Assembly (NCBI GenBank): GCA_937911865.1
Contig: CALDSK010000181.1
Span: forward strand, 1-36,438
Source of the DNA: an uncultured Synechococcus sp.
Lineage (GTDB): Bacteria > Cyanobacteriota > Cyanobacteriia > Phormidesmidales > Phormidesmidaceae
Direction: 5' to 3'
DNA length: 36,438 nt
The notes under the pieces were generated by a model, which was given only the letters and a program-made list of their open reading frames with translations, was not told where the DNA came from and did no database searches. How positions within the stretch are numbered: the first letter of the stretch is position 1; each line of letters begins with the position of its first letter. A program made the position numbers and the translations under genes. Positions 1 to 8,573 of this stretch are shown in pieces.

Positions 1-371
1 ATGTTAACAGTCATACTAACTGCATACTGAGCGCTTGCATCAGTTATACCCATCTGTAAATCGACGGTACTAAAATCTCTCGAATTTACTCTACAGCTCA
101 GAGAAGTATTTCCACCATCATGATCAGCCCCTATCGATAATCTCCGATCAAATATCTGACGATTTATAGCAACTGGCTCAGACTCTGTATGAATTGTGTT
201 GTAACTCCAGGAAGCATCAGACGAAGAGGCCAAACAATCTGCCCCATCTAAAAGGGATGCAGTTAAGTCTGCATCGCTACGCTGTGCTAATACGTGCTGC
301 GGTAAAAGCCACATCAAAGGTAAAGCAAGCGCCAGTGAAGTACTCAAGTGCATGAGACGAGTTTGCAACAT
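1..371 (-). CDS. Secreted protein of unknown function, 3' end cut by window edge
   Basis: An open frame without stops runs from an ATG at 371 to the window edge (123 complete codons). The N-terminus is a convincing signal peptide: a basic start, a hydrophobic core (about residues 8-25, rich in Leu/Ala), then a VLA-Q cleavage site near residue 31. An internal ATG at 353 would also leave a usable signal peptide. The visible mature part holds two cysteines and many Ser/Asp and resembles no family I recognise. Spore-coat U-like or other small secreted beta-rich proteins are possible but unproven. Its start lies 33 nt after the stop of the TIR-NB-ARC-TPR gene on the same strand, so the two could be co-transcribed. 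Existence is well supported by the open frame and signal peptide; function is unknown. Confidence 0.6.
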   Translation of the reverse strand, partial: MLQTRLMHLSTSLALALPLMWLLPQHVLAQRSDADLTASLLDGADCLASSSDASWSYNTIHTESEPVAINRQIFDRRLSIGADHDGGNTSLSCRVNSRDFSTVDLQMGITDASAQYAVSMTVN

Positions 372-404
372 AATTACTAATCCACCTTTATAGTTTTTAG
401 GAAT

Positions 405-3026
405 TCAGGAATTTAGGCCAGCAGCTATTTGTAAATTATTTAAGTCGTCCTTACACTTCAAAACGTAAGGATGTTCAGGCGGAAGGCATTTCTGCAGGAT
501 ATCGATAGCCTCGTGCAAAAATGCTTGCGCACGTATTAATTCTTTCATTTCGGTGTATAAAACGCCAAGATTTCTCAAGCACCATCCTGCCGCCGGTAAA
601 ATCTCTACTTCCTTCAAAATTTCTACAGATTTCTGAAATAAACCTTCAGCTTCTTGATATCGTTTTTGTATCTGATAAATTTTAGCCAAGTTGTTGTAGC
701 TGAAAGCTGTTTGTGGGTGAGTGCCGCCTAATGTGCGTTCGTTAAAATCCTTCGCTTCCACATAAAATGTTTCTGCTTCTTCAGAGCGTCCTTGTTTCTC
801 GTATACCTTCGCCAGTAGATTCAGCGTTTCAGGAAAGTCTAAATGATCGGGTGGCAATTTTTCTCGTCTTATTGACAGTACTTCTAAAACTAAGTCTTCA
901 ATGGTCTCCAAACCTTGGTTTCGTGCAAATTGGATAGTTGCCAGGGTCATCTTTGCCTCCGCCACGTTCAGATCGTCTGTATCCAGAACTTTCTGCCTAG
1001 TGATAAGTGCTGCTGTTGCCGATTGGCCAGCGCTTTCAAAGTTGCCAAGGTTTCTATAAACGACTGCGAATAGCACTTGAATAGCTGCTATCTCTAAACT
1101 GTCTTCTCCGCTAATAAGCTCTTGTACTTTAAAGGCTGCTTCTAAGTTTGACAGGGCATCGTTCAACTTGCCTTGTAAAAAGTCAATCAGCCCAGTCTCT
1201 TTGTAGGCGAGTGCTGTTTGTTCGTTCTGCTGTCCAAATTTTTCCCTAGAAAAATCCAGTCTTCTTTTCGCCCAGTACTCTGCTTTTCCATATCGACCCT
1301 GACCAGCGTAGTAACGCATTAGGCTTTTAAAGAAAGCGATCGCATTTCCATCTGTTGTAAATGTTTTGAGATGTTCGGCTACCTCCTCAATGTGCAAATA
1401 CACATCTGCGAATGCCATAAGATCTTTCTTCAAAGGCTTCTCAGGAATCGTATTGGCTATAGGAATCAACGCCTCACAGATGCCTGAACCAATTATCAAT
1501 TCAAAATCAATTTCTTGCACTTTACCGCGAAAGAACTCCCTCAAAAGCGGGTGAATTTGAACGGCTGACCTATCAACTTGTTTGAGAAGATGTGTACGAA
1601 CTAGTTTTAATCTTGCTATTCGCAGATTGCATGTGATGGTGCTACTCTCAATAGCCTTTGTCACCAGATTCCACGGAATAGGTGCGGGCGCAAATAAGCT
1701 GAGAAAATAGCCCAGATGTTTAGCATCAGAAGACAGCTGCTGCCAACTTAACTCGAAGGCGGCTTTTGCTCCTTTTTTGAGGCTATCTTCATCATCCAAC
1801 GCAACGTCGTCTAAAGAGTTCTTTTGTAACTCTTGATAGACTTCTGCTACCGATGAGAACGAATCTAACGCTAGATAGTTTCCGATCAGTTGAATAGCCA
1901 GCGGTAGACAACCCGTCCAGTTGCATAAATCTATTAATATTTCATGTTCATTCTGTAACCGAGGATCTCCTGGCAGAATGCTTTCAAAAATGGCAGTAGC
2001 TTGATCTACATCCAACGGATCCAGCGTCATAGACGATATAGAAGCATCGAAGCGATGACGCGACGTTAATAAGAAAACGAAGCGTGAAGGAATCCCCTTA
2101 AAGAAATTTTCCAGCTGACTATCGTAAGAATCAACGTCGTCGATGACGACCAGAACCTTCTCTGATGGATTAGGCCAGTTGCGCAGGCAATAGTTTAGCT
2201 GCCGGATGGGATCATCTTCTACAGGTGGTGTTAGCCCTAACCTAATCTGTGCAAACTGAACGATTTGTACTGCAATATCATCTTCGCGAGCGTCTACCCA
2301 AACGATTCCTCCAGGGTATTGATCCCCATAAGACCAAGCATGCTGTAGTGCTAGTTCTGATTTGCCTACACCTGGCATGCCCGTTAATGCAACAACAGTT
2401 GAACGGCTATCCGTTTGTAGGATCTTCCGCAACTTTGACTTTTCAGAATCCCTTCCGATGAGCTTGATGGATGTTCTAGGTAAATCGTTGGCGGGAAACT
2501 TGTCGTGAACTATTGTAGACGAACGTTCCGACTCCAGTAGCCCTTCTTGCGCAGCAGAAAAACTATCTATGGTTCGTCGAAGTTCACTTGTAATATTCGT
2601 AAACGCTTCGTCTCGATCTGGCCAAGACTTAACCGGTTTTCCATTTCTGGGAAGCGTCTGTAGCTTTGCAAAGGGAGATGCTTCCCACTCTACGGCTCTT
2701 AAGATAATAGGAATTACCTTTGCCTCCCCAATTTCGTGGCGTTCTATTGCTCGGCGCATTTCTACGTCCCAGCAGTAGTCAGAAGCAAGAAAGTCAGAAC
2801 TTATAAGTAGCAGGATAATATCAGCAGAGTTTAGATTTTCGTTAATCTGCTCAGCCCGTTCGCTACCAGCTGTGATTTCGCAATCAGACCACGTGGCAAT
2901 CGCACCTTGGCGTTCCATTAGCCTTAAGTGCTTTGCTAATTCATTTCTTAAAACTTCGTCTTCCTGAGCGTAAGAAAAAAAGACTCTTACGCCTTGCTTA
3001 TAATTCGGCTTTTCTGCAATTGACAT
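405..3026 (-). CDS. TIR-NB-ARC-TPR protein (STAND/NLR-like, candidate defence sensor)
   Basis: Three modules are visible in this 873-residue protein. An N-terminal TIR domain (about residues 12-155) contains FFSYAQEDE, the LLLISSDF strand and a DYCWDVEM helix with a conserved Glu near residue 89, the position of the NADase glutamate in catalytic TIRs. A STAND/NB-ARC ATPase follows, with P-loop GMPGVGKS (about 217-224), Walker B VLVVIDDVD (about 291-299), a TSR sensor and a GCLPLA motif (about 372-377). From about residue 590 the C-terminus holds kinesin-light-chain-type TPRs, including HPQTAFSYNNLAKIY. In known bacterial families such proteins oligomerise on ligand sensing and the TIR depletes NAD+; that role here is inference. 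I chose the ATG at 3026 over an in-frame TTG 30 nt upstream (3056), because the TIR fold starts just after it; neither has a convincing ribosome site. The gene is AT-richer and poorer in HIP1 sites than its neighbours, which hints at transfer. Confidence 0.9.
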   Translation of the reverse strand: MSIAEKPNYKQGVRVFFSYAQEDEVLRNELAKHLRLMERQGAIATWSDCEITAGSERAEQINENLNSADIILLLISSDFLASDYCWDVEMRRAIERHEIGEAKVIPIILRAVEWEASPFAKLQTLPRNGKPVKSWPDRDEAFTNITSELRRTIDSFSAAQEGLLESERSSTIVHDKFPANDLPRTSIKLIGRDSEKSKLRKILQTDSRSTVVALTGMPGVGKSELALQHAWSYGDQYPGGIVWVDAREDDIAVQIVQFAQIRLGLTPPVEDDPIRQLNYCLRNWPNPSEKVLVVIDDVDSYDSQLENFFKGIPSRFVFLLTSRHRFDASISSMTLDPLDVDQATAIFESILPGDPRLQNEHEILIDLCNWTGCLPLAIQLIGNYLALDSFSSVAEVYQELQKNSLDDVALDDEDSLKKGAKAAFELSWQQLSSDAKHLGYFLSLFAPAPIPWNLVTKAIESSTITCNLRIARLKLVRTHLLKQVDRSAVQIHPLLREFFRGKVQEIDFELIIGSGICEALIPIANTIPEKPLKKDLMAFADVYLHIEEVAEHLKTFTTDGNAIAFFKSLMRYYAGQGRYGKAEYWAKRRLDFSREKFGQQNEQTALAYKETGLIDFLQGKLNDALSNLEAAFKVQELISGEDSLEIAAIQVLFAVVYRNLGNFESAGQSATAALITRQKVLDTDDLNVAEAKMTLATIQFARNQGLETIEDLVLEVLSIRREKLPPDHLDFPETLNLLAKVYEKQGRSEEAETFYVEAKDFNERTLGGTHPQTAFSYNNLAKIYQIQKRYQEAEGLFQKSVEILKEVEILPAAGWCLRNLGVLYTEMKELIRAQAFLHEAIDILQKCLPPEHPYVLKCKDDLNNLQIAAGLNS

Positions 3027-3442
3027 TTTGCTTGGTGGTTGTATCAAGCAGGGCAACCCTGTCCCGTAATTCTCCTACACTTCAGCAGGAGTTTGGTGTA
3101 GTTATCATCAAGTTTAATTGTTTCTTCTGTATCGAATATACAAAAGCACATCATCGCTGAATTATTCAAGAATTTGTGACAGACGAATAGTGAGCACAAC
3201 TGATGGATGCTGATCTCTTAGTAGTAGTTGGTCATTTTTCCTGTGATCATCGTCTGCCATTTTCAGAAGTCTTACAGTACGCAAAGTATAAACAATATCT
3301 GTTGCTCTCAGTAGACGGTTGGACAGAAAGTTTTATGTGAAATAGAGCGACCAAGGTATCAAATAGTGAATAGCACGTACTTTCACTTAGACTGCTTTCC
3401 TGATGCCCAGGGAGGCCGCTAACGCAGTGATATGTTACTAAC
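3027..3442. other. Intergenic spacer upstream of the TIR-NB-ARC-TPR gene
   Basis: About 400 nt lie between the start of the TIR gene and the stop of the TPR-protease gene, both on the minus strand. The spacer is AT-rich. A weak inverted repeat (CTACAC at 3075-3080 with GTGTAG at 3096-3101) lies about 50 nt upstream of the TIR start and could be an operator or an RNA hairpin in its leader. I see no clear gene, tRNA or terminator. Short open frames here have no homology-like features. Confidence 0.4.
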
Positions 3443-4972
3443 CTATCCCCGTAAAAACGTGATTTCATTACCGCTGATTCTGATGCTGTAGCCGCTAAAG
3501 CAGTCTTTGCCTAAAACGACGGTGGCATGATCAGGCGCGATCGCAACATACACATCCGTCACAATTGTTTCCCCGATCACCACCGATCGCAGCCGAGCAA
3601 TCGACAGCTCCATCGGCGTCCCATCGGCCAAATACACGTACCGATAGCTCACCAAGTTTAAATTCAGCTGGTTAGCCATCTGCTGCGTAATGATGGAATT
3701 TGGTGCATTGCGATCAATCACCACATCATATTTAGCAATGCCATCAAGCAGCACTTCTACAACCGGCAGCTGACGGTGATACGACTTGATAGGCACGCTG
3801 CCTCCAGTTGCAGTTACCTTTCGAGGTTCTTTCTTTTGCCGTAGCGATCGCACCGCTTCTACCACCTGCTGATGCTTCTGCCAATTTCCCACATCTAGCC
3901 ACAGCGTCGCCGCCTTCTGAAAATCCTCTATGGCACTTTCACTCGCACCCATACTCTGTTGCATTTCTGCGCGTAGTTCATACAGTAGTGGATTATCTGC
4001 GTCGAGTGCGATCGCATTCGAGTAATCTTTAAACGCCTGATCCAAATTATTCATCAGCCGATAGCTATGGCCTCTTTCCATAAACAAGCGGGCCTCTGTC
4101 TGCTCTGCTGCTGAGTCAATCAGTGCTGAAAACTCTTCAATTGCACCGTAACCATCGTTCAGAATCAGTCGCATTTGCCCCCTCGCAAAGCGCACTGCTC
4201 TCCCTTCTACGCTGTCCGCAGCATGTTGCTTCCCGGCCAGCGCCAGGTCCGCAACAGCTGCTGCTCGGTTTCCCAATCTGGCTTGAATCAATCCTCTCAG
4301 GCACAGCGCCTTTGCATGGTTGGGGTTAACGCTTAGCAGCCAGTCCAAATCTTTTTTCGCCGCCGCATATTCTCCCGCTTCATACCGCGCTTGCACGCGC
4401 TGCACATAGTCGTCAGGTGTCGCCGATTGCTCAGAATCTGTCTGTTGGTGTGCTCCGGTTGATTCTGCTTCAGGTTGCAGTGATTGTAGGGGCGAGGCTG
4501 CTTTTATCTGACTGATTGCTTCAATACACTTTTGGGCGTTTTCTTTATCCCCTGCTTCTATATAGCAGCGGGCAGCTTGTTTATAGGCAGCGATCGCACC
4601 CAATCCATCCCCAAAACGCTCCAACGCTTTGGCTAGCAGTCGATGCCCACCTGCTAGCTCTGGATTTAGCGCAATGGCTTGCCGACTATCTGCGATCGCC
4701 CCTTTTAGCTGCTCCATCTCCAGCCACAGCAGCGCCCGAGCTAAATAGGTTTGGGCAGTCGGGGCTAATTTGATTGCCTTAGAATAGTCTGCGATCGCCC
4801 GCTCCCTATCCCCTAGCCGCTTACGTACTCTTGCTCGCTGAACATAAGCTTCAGCCCAGTCAGGTTCTGCTTGAATTATCTGGTCTAGTAGCGGCACCGC
4901 TTCAAACACCCGCTCTACTTTGATCAGTTTCAAGGCGCGTTCAAAATTTTGCGCTGCTGTTTCAGAAGCCAT
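3443..4972 (-). CDS. TPR protein with C-terminal retropepsin-like aspartic protease domain
   Basis: The 509-residue protein has TPR units in its first 160 residues (for example the repeat around AIADYSKAIKLAP, 59-71) and again at about 190-375 (DQAFKDYSNAIALD), separated by a Gln/Ser/Thr-rich linker. Residues about 400-509 look like a retropepsin-like (clan AA) domain: a beta hairpin, the YDVVID strand ending at Asp420, and a late hydrophobic strand VVLGKD (485-490) equivalent to the second psi-loop strand. The family signature after the catalytic Asp is normally DTGA; here it is D-R-N-A, so only the Asp and the Ala remain. Peptidase activity is therefore doubtful and a binding role is possible. 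No signal peptide or membrane segment is seen. The ATG at 4972 is the natural start, and the gene is divergent from the desaturase-like gene. Confidence 0.85.
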   Translation of the reverse strand: MASETAAQNFERALKLIKVERVFEAVPLLDQIIQAEPDWAEAYVQRARVRKRLGDRERAIADYSKAIKLAPTAQTYLARALLWLEMEQLKGAIADSRQAIALNPELAGGHRLLAKALERFGDGLGAIAAYKQAARCYIEAGDKENAQKCIEAISQIKAASPLQSLQPEAESTGAHQQTDSEQSATPDDYVQRVQARYEAGEYAAAKKDLDWLLSVNPNHAKALCLRGLIQARLGNRAAAVADLALAGKQHAADSVEGRAVRFARGQMRLILNDGYGAIEEFSALIDSAAEQTEARLFMERGHSYRLMNNLDQAFKDYSNAIALDADNPLLYELRAEMQQSMGASESAIEDFQKAATLWLDVGNWQKHQQVVEAVRSLRQKKEPRKVTATGGSVPIKSYHRQLPVVEVLLDGIAKYDVVIDRNAPNSIITQQMANQLNLNLVSYRYVYLADGTPMELSIARLRSVVIGETIVTDVYVAIAPDHATVVLGKDCFSGYSIRISGNEITFLRG

Positions 4973-5242
4973 GACTTTGCCTATCGTTTATTGATGTTTC
5001 CGTATGCGCAAATCCTATCGCTATTGAACGGTAGATTTCACGCTTGGCCTTTCGGCTTTATTGTTGGGCCTTTTCCTTTAGCCTCTTCCTTTATTAGAGT
5101 CAGCACTTTCTGTTCAGCACCCGTACTTTATAGCGCCTCAAGCCCTGTCGCCGAATTCCGGATAATTTTAAGGAAATATATTCCTTGCTCGCCAAAAATA
5201 GTCATATTATGTAGAAACACTGATAGTTCATAGCCTGTTGCC

Positions 5243-6229
5243 ATGCGTCCTACCTACTCAAATACTCGGGTAGACTCTAACCATGGCCGCTCTACTCCGG
5301 TATTCGGTCGGGTTTACTGGTCATCCACCAAATCCATTTGGATCTCCCTCGTAACGGTAGGCGCTGTTTTAGGTGGCTATGCGACATTTACCTGGAGCGC
5401 ACTGGCGCTTTGTTTGGTGACAAGTGTGATCGTTTTGGGGGCAGGTTACTCAGTAGGGCTGCACCGGCTTCTGATTCACAACAGCTTTCAATGCCCTCGG
5501 TGGCTGGAACACTTGCTGGTCTATTTAGGCGTATTGGGCAGTACTGTAGGTCCCTATTCCGCGATTGAACAGCACGACCTACACGATTGGGCGCACCGTC
5601 AACCCAAGTGCCACACCTATTTTTCCCATCGCCAAAATCCGTTTCTAGACTGGTACTGGTCGCTCCATTGCGATATTCAGCTGGCGTATCCACCGATTAT
5701 TCGCTATGAGCCACGGATTGCGCAGAATCGGTTTTATCACTGGTTAGAACAAACTCGGATTGTGCAGCAGCTGCCGCTAGCGATCGCGTTCTATTACTTC
5801 GGTGGCTGGAGCTGGGTTTTCTGGGGCATCTACGTTCGTATATTTGCCTGTACTCATATTCAGTGGCTAACCCAGTACTTGTCTTATCACCAGAGCAGTC
5901 GCTCCCAAACGCTCAAAGGCGATCGCCCCCAAAAGCTAGAAACTGTTGGGGTGCAGGTCCACAATCTTCCTCTTCTTGGGCTATTAACACTGGGTGAAGG
6001 CTGGCAAAACAACCATCAAGCCTTTCCTAATTCCGCTTGCTTTAGCCTGCGTCCGAATCAGTACGACCCAAGCTGGTGGTTAATTAAAGCTTTCAAGTCA
6101 GTAGGGTTGGCATGGAATATCAAGCACAGTAGGGTTCACGTCCCTGTTCCTATCAAGCCAGCCGAACTTGAGGCCGCTGCTCAGATACAAGCTCCTGTGA
6201 CCAGTCGGCAAAAGGTCTCTGCGAAGTAG
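5243..6229 (+). CDS. Fatty acid desaturase-like membrane protein with altered histidine boxes
   Basis: The 328-residue protein follows the layout of acyl-lipid/acyl-CoA delta-9 desaturases (DesC/OLE1 type): two hydrophobic segments at about 31-70, a first box HRLLIH (74-79), a mid-region box, two more hydrophobic segments at about 178-205, and a terminal GEGW...AFP block (251-262). The first histidine box is intact. The second, normally HRxHH, reads HDLHD (111-115), and the third, normally HNNHH, reads QNNHQ. Several di-iron ligands expected from the family are thus missing, so it may have a different metal site, a different reaction or no catalysis. The ATG at 5243 begins a basic Ser/Thr-rich tail before the first membrane segment. 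It converges on crtD, whose 3' end lies 59 nt away. Confidence 0.75.
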   Translation: MRPTYSNTRVDSNHGRSTPVFGRVYWSSTKSIWISLVTVGAVLGGYATFTWSALALCLVTSVIVLGAGYSVGLHRLLIHNSFQCPRWLEHLLVYLGVLGSTVGPYSAIEQHDLHDWAHRQPKCHTYFSHRQNPFLDWYWSLHCDIQLAYPPIIRYEPRIAQNRFYHWLEQTRIVQQLPLAIAFYYFGGWSWVFWGIYVRIFACTHIQWLTQYLSYHQSSRSQTLKGDRPQKLETVGVQVHNLPLLGLLTLGEGWQNNHQAFPNSACFSLRPNQYDPSWWLIKAFKSVGLAWNIKHSRVHVPVPIKPAELEAAAQIQAPVTSRQKVSAK

Positions 6230-6252
6230 ATGTTTTAGCTTCTGTGAGGTGA

Positions 6253-6300
6253 GGCAAGACTGAGCCAGCCAAAGAAATGCGAGATGCCTCAATCTTGGCC
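6253..6300. terminator. Imperfect inverted repeat between convergent genes
   Basis: GGCAAGACTGAG at 6253-6264 pairs with CTCAATCTTGGCC at 6288-6300, with one bulge and one G-T pair. It lies between the convergent desaturase-like gene and crtD and overlaps the crtD stop codon. There is no clear T-run, so a terminator role is only a suggestion. Confidence 0.3.
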
Positions 6301-7800
6301 TGCTTCAATCTGTCTTACTGCCGTCATCGCCGAATAGCTGACTCCAGCAGTCCCTTCTCCAGGATGCGTGCTGTCTCCTACTAGCCACAGATTTTTTACG
6401 GGTGTGCGGGTGGCAAAGCCAAACGGTCCAAATGTTGGCACCCGCTGACCAATTCCGCCGACAATTCCCTGCTCACGCCCGGTAAACGTTTCAAAGCTTC
6501 TCGGTGTTGCTGCCTCTACATGCACCAGATGCTCCGGTCGCAAATCAAAGTAATCCTTTAATCTTGAAATGGCTTCTTGGGTATATTTCTCCTTCATGGC
6601 CTTGTAGCCATCTGTATCGCAGTCATACCACTGCTGTACGTCGGTAAATGAGGATGCAATAATCGTTGCTTTGCCTGCTGGTGCGCGGCCATCGCCCTCA
6701 CGGCTGACTGAAACAAAGAGAGAATTATTTTCTGCAATGGGTCCGTCATAGTCATACAAAAACTGTAAATGGGGCGGGCAGTTTTCAGGCACTGCTAATT
6801 GTTCTACACCCAGGTAAATAACAAACGCACCGGACGAAGGCTCTAGCTTGTCGACTCTCTTTTTGTAGCCTTTCATTCTGTTGTCTTTGGCTAGCTGCAC
6901 GAGGTTTTGTACCGTTACGTTGGCAACAACATGGTCTGCCGCTTCTACCCAGGTCTCTCCTTTTCTGTTGGTGATTTTCACCTGAGTGGGCTTACCGTTT
7001 TCAATTGCGATCGCCTCCGCTCTATGGCGCATGTGTAGCTCACCACCATTCTCTTGAAGCGACTGGGCTAGGCGATCGCTCAAAACCTGCATACTTCCCT
7101 TCAAATGAAACAAACCCTGCGGTGCCTGAGAAACCCCCAGAGCTGTCGCCGCGTACAGCACCGCTGTCTTGTCTGCTGTGGTCTGCGAATACAGCTTTAG
7201 CTGCATATCTAAAAACGTCCGCAGCCGACGATTCTTGTACAGCTCATACCCACGTAGAATCTCGCCGACAGTTGAAAAGGTAAACGGCACTGTGAGCAAC
7301 GTATCAGGGCGCAAAGCGGTCGCCAGCTGCCAGATATCCCAAGGACTGCGAGGCGGCAGAACAGGGTCGCGCTGTTGGAACCGCCAGCTAAAGTCAAACA
7401 TTGCCTTCATAAAATCCCAGAACGGTGCGCTCCCTGGAAACTGTCGCTCCCGCTCTTGTTTCCACTTTTGAGGATCTCTCCATACGTTGATTGGCTGATT
7501 CTCTCCCGGCAAAAAGACCGCGCAGGCAGGATCGCACTCGCTTGCCTCAGGTAAATCAATCCCTAGCTCCTCAAAAATCTGATGATGGATGCCACCTGGC
7601 TCTAGTCCCGCTACCTGAGTCGCACCCACATCGAACGTAAATCCTCGCCGTTTAAATGTAGAGGCGCAGCCCCCCGGTACAATCGCTTGATCAAATGCCC
7701 TAACCCTATAGCCTCTGTGTGCCAGCAATGCCGCCGCTGTGAGTCCGCCAATGCCCGCACCGATGACGACCACTTTTTTCCCTGCGTTGCTGCCAGCCAT
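6289..7800 (-). CDS. crtD: FAD-dependent carotenoid C-3',4' desaturase, CrtD type
   Basis: This 503-residue flavoprotein of the phytoene desaturase/carotenoid isomerase superfamily starts with a textbook dinucleotide-binding fold (VVVIGAGIGGLTAAALLA, residues about 10-27), followed by PGGCASTF and the GATQVAGLEPGG segment that I associate with cyanobacterial CrtD. The C-terminal FAD motif is NLWLVGDSTHPGEG (about 468-481). CrtD introduces the 3',4' double bond in myxol-type carotenoids on the way to myxoxanthophyll. The related isomerase CrtH is the main alternative, but the length and the GLEPGG region favour CrtD. The ATG at 7800 puts the dinucleotide fold at the usual distance from the N-terminus. 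It stands alone on the minus strand with no other carotenoid gene in view. Confidence 0.85.
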   Translation of the reverse strand: MAGSNAGKKVVVIGAGIGGLTAAALLAHRGYRVRAFDQAIVPGGCASTFKRRGFTFDVGATQVAGLEPGGIHHQIFEELGIDLPEASECDPACAVFLPGENQPINVWRDPQKWKQERERQFPGSAPFWDFMKAMFDFSWRFQQRDPVLPPRSPWDIWQLATALRPDTLLTVPFTFSTVGEILRGYELYKNRRLRTFLDMQLKLYSQTTADKTAVLYAATALGVSQAPQGLFHLKGSMQVLSDRLAQSLQENGGELHMRHRAEAIAIENGKPTQVKITNRKGETWVEAADHVVANVTVQNLVQLAKDNRMKGYKKRVDKLEPSSGAFVIYLGVEQLAVPENCPPHLQFLYDYDGPIAENNSLFVSVSREGDGRAPAGKATIIASSFTDVQQWYDCDTDGYKAMKEKYTQEAISRLKDYFDLRPEHLVHVEAATPRSFETFTGREQGIVGGIGQRVPTFGPFGFATRTPVKNLWLVGDSTHPGEGTAGVSYSAMTAVRQIEAGQD

Positions 7801-7883
7801 AGCTTGTTACATTTCTTAAACTCTTCTTTTAGTCTAACGCTCGTTTAGCACTCAAGGTGATTTCTAAGGTACTTTCTCTAAAA

Positions 7884-7923
7884 CTCTCCCTTTAAAGCTC
7901 TCCCTTTAAAGCTCTGTCTTTAG
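7884..7923. repeat. 14-bp tandem repeat, about three copies
   Basis: CTCTCCCTTTAAAG occurs at 7884-7897 and again at 7898-7911, followed by a third, diverged copy (7912-7923). It lies in the 204 nt divergent spacer between crtD and the small acidic protein gene, where promoters for both are expected. Confidence 0.8.
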
Positions 7924-8004
7924 CTCAAACCATTTCCGCCGTTCGGTACACAGGTGCGACTTTCCTGGCTGCGTAAGCTATGAGAGCTGATTTACCTAAT
8001 AGAG

Positions 8005-8358
8005 ATGGCAGATCCTAACAATATTCCTCAAGAAGCCCAGCAGCTGAAAGAAGCGCTCAACGCTCCCCAGGAAGAAAACAAGAAAGAAGGCGAACAAGAA
8101 AACAATCCAACCGTTGCAGACATCAGTTTCGAGAAAGAATACGAAATTGCTCAGCAAAACGAGAATGGTTCTGGCAGTCAGTCTAGCGACCCAAACCCTG
8201 TGAATCGCAAAGGCGCTAGCGAAGGTGGGCGTGCTAACGCTGGCAAGAGTGCTAGCGCTAGTCGGATAGACGACGTCAACAGCCCTGGCGATAGCGATCC
8301 GGACGACTATATGGATATGGCTAAGGCTGTGACCAAAAATGTCAAAGCCAACCAGTAA
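8005..8358 (+). CDS. Small acidic, probably disordered protein of unknown function
   Basis: This 117-residue protein is rich in Asn, Gln, Glu, Asp, Ser and Lys and contains no cysteine and no hydrophobic segment. An N-terminal amphipathic stretch (AQQLKEALNA, 11-20) and a C-terminal helix-like stretch (MDMAKAVTKNVKANQ, 103-117) flank a Ser/Gly-rich middle, so most of it is likely unstructured. I do not recognise a family. The ATG at 8005 is the first in the frame. Support for it being real comes from its coding-like composition, its isolated position and a strong hairpin terminator about 110 nt downstream. A minus-strand frame across the same bases has a cysteine- and phenylalanine-rich product and looks like a shadow. 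Confidence 0.65.
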   Translation: MADPNNIPQEAQQLKEALNAPQEENKKEGEQENNPTVADISFEKEYEIAQQNENGSGSQSSDPNPVNRKGASEGGRANAGKSASASRIDDVNSPGDSDPDDYMDMAKAVTKNVKANQ

Positions 8359-8469
8359 CCTCCAAAGCTTTGAATCGAACTCAAGATTCGTCGGTTGACT
8401 AAAGAGTCTGAAATCTGCATACTCATAGCTTTTGAAGCGTCGCTTACCTTTTGGTTTGTGCATTTACAC

Positions 8470-8510
8470 TAAAGACCTCGCTTGGAGCTGACTTCCAAGC
8501 GAGGTCTTTA
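8470..8510. terminator. Bidirectional intrinsic terminator hairpin
   Basis: A perfect 17-bp stem pairs 8470-8486 with 8494-8510 around a 7 nt loop. It lies between the convergent acidic-protein gene (+) and the band-7 gene (-), with A/T-rich ends on both sides, so it can serve both directions. Confidence 0.8.
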
Positions 8511-8573
8511 AACGAATTGGGTTTTAGCCGTTGACGCTAGCTAAGCGCCGTGGCCTTGCTACCCTCTCTCATA

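Noticed and set aside
3247..3468. 73-codon minus-strand frame upstream of the TIR gene
   Set aside because: It overlaps the 3' end of the TPR-protease gene, has unusually many Cys, Tyr and Ser, no ribosome site and no recognisable motif.
7996..8463. 155-codon minus-strand frame opposite the small acidic protein
   Set aside because: Phe-, Val- and Ser-rich composition follows from reading the antisense strand of Glu/Lys/Asn codons; the plus-strand frame has the better composition and terminator context.
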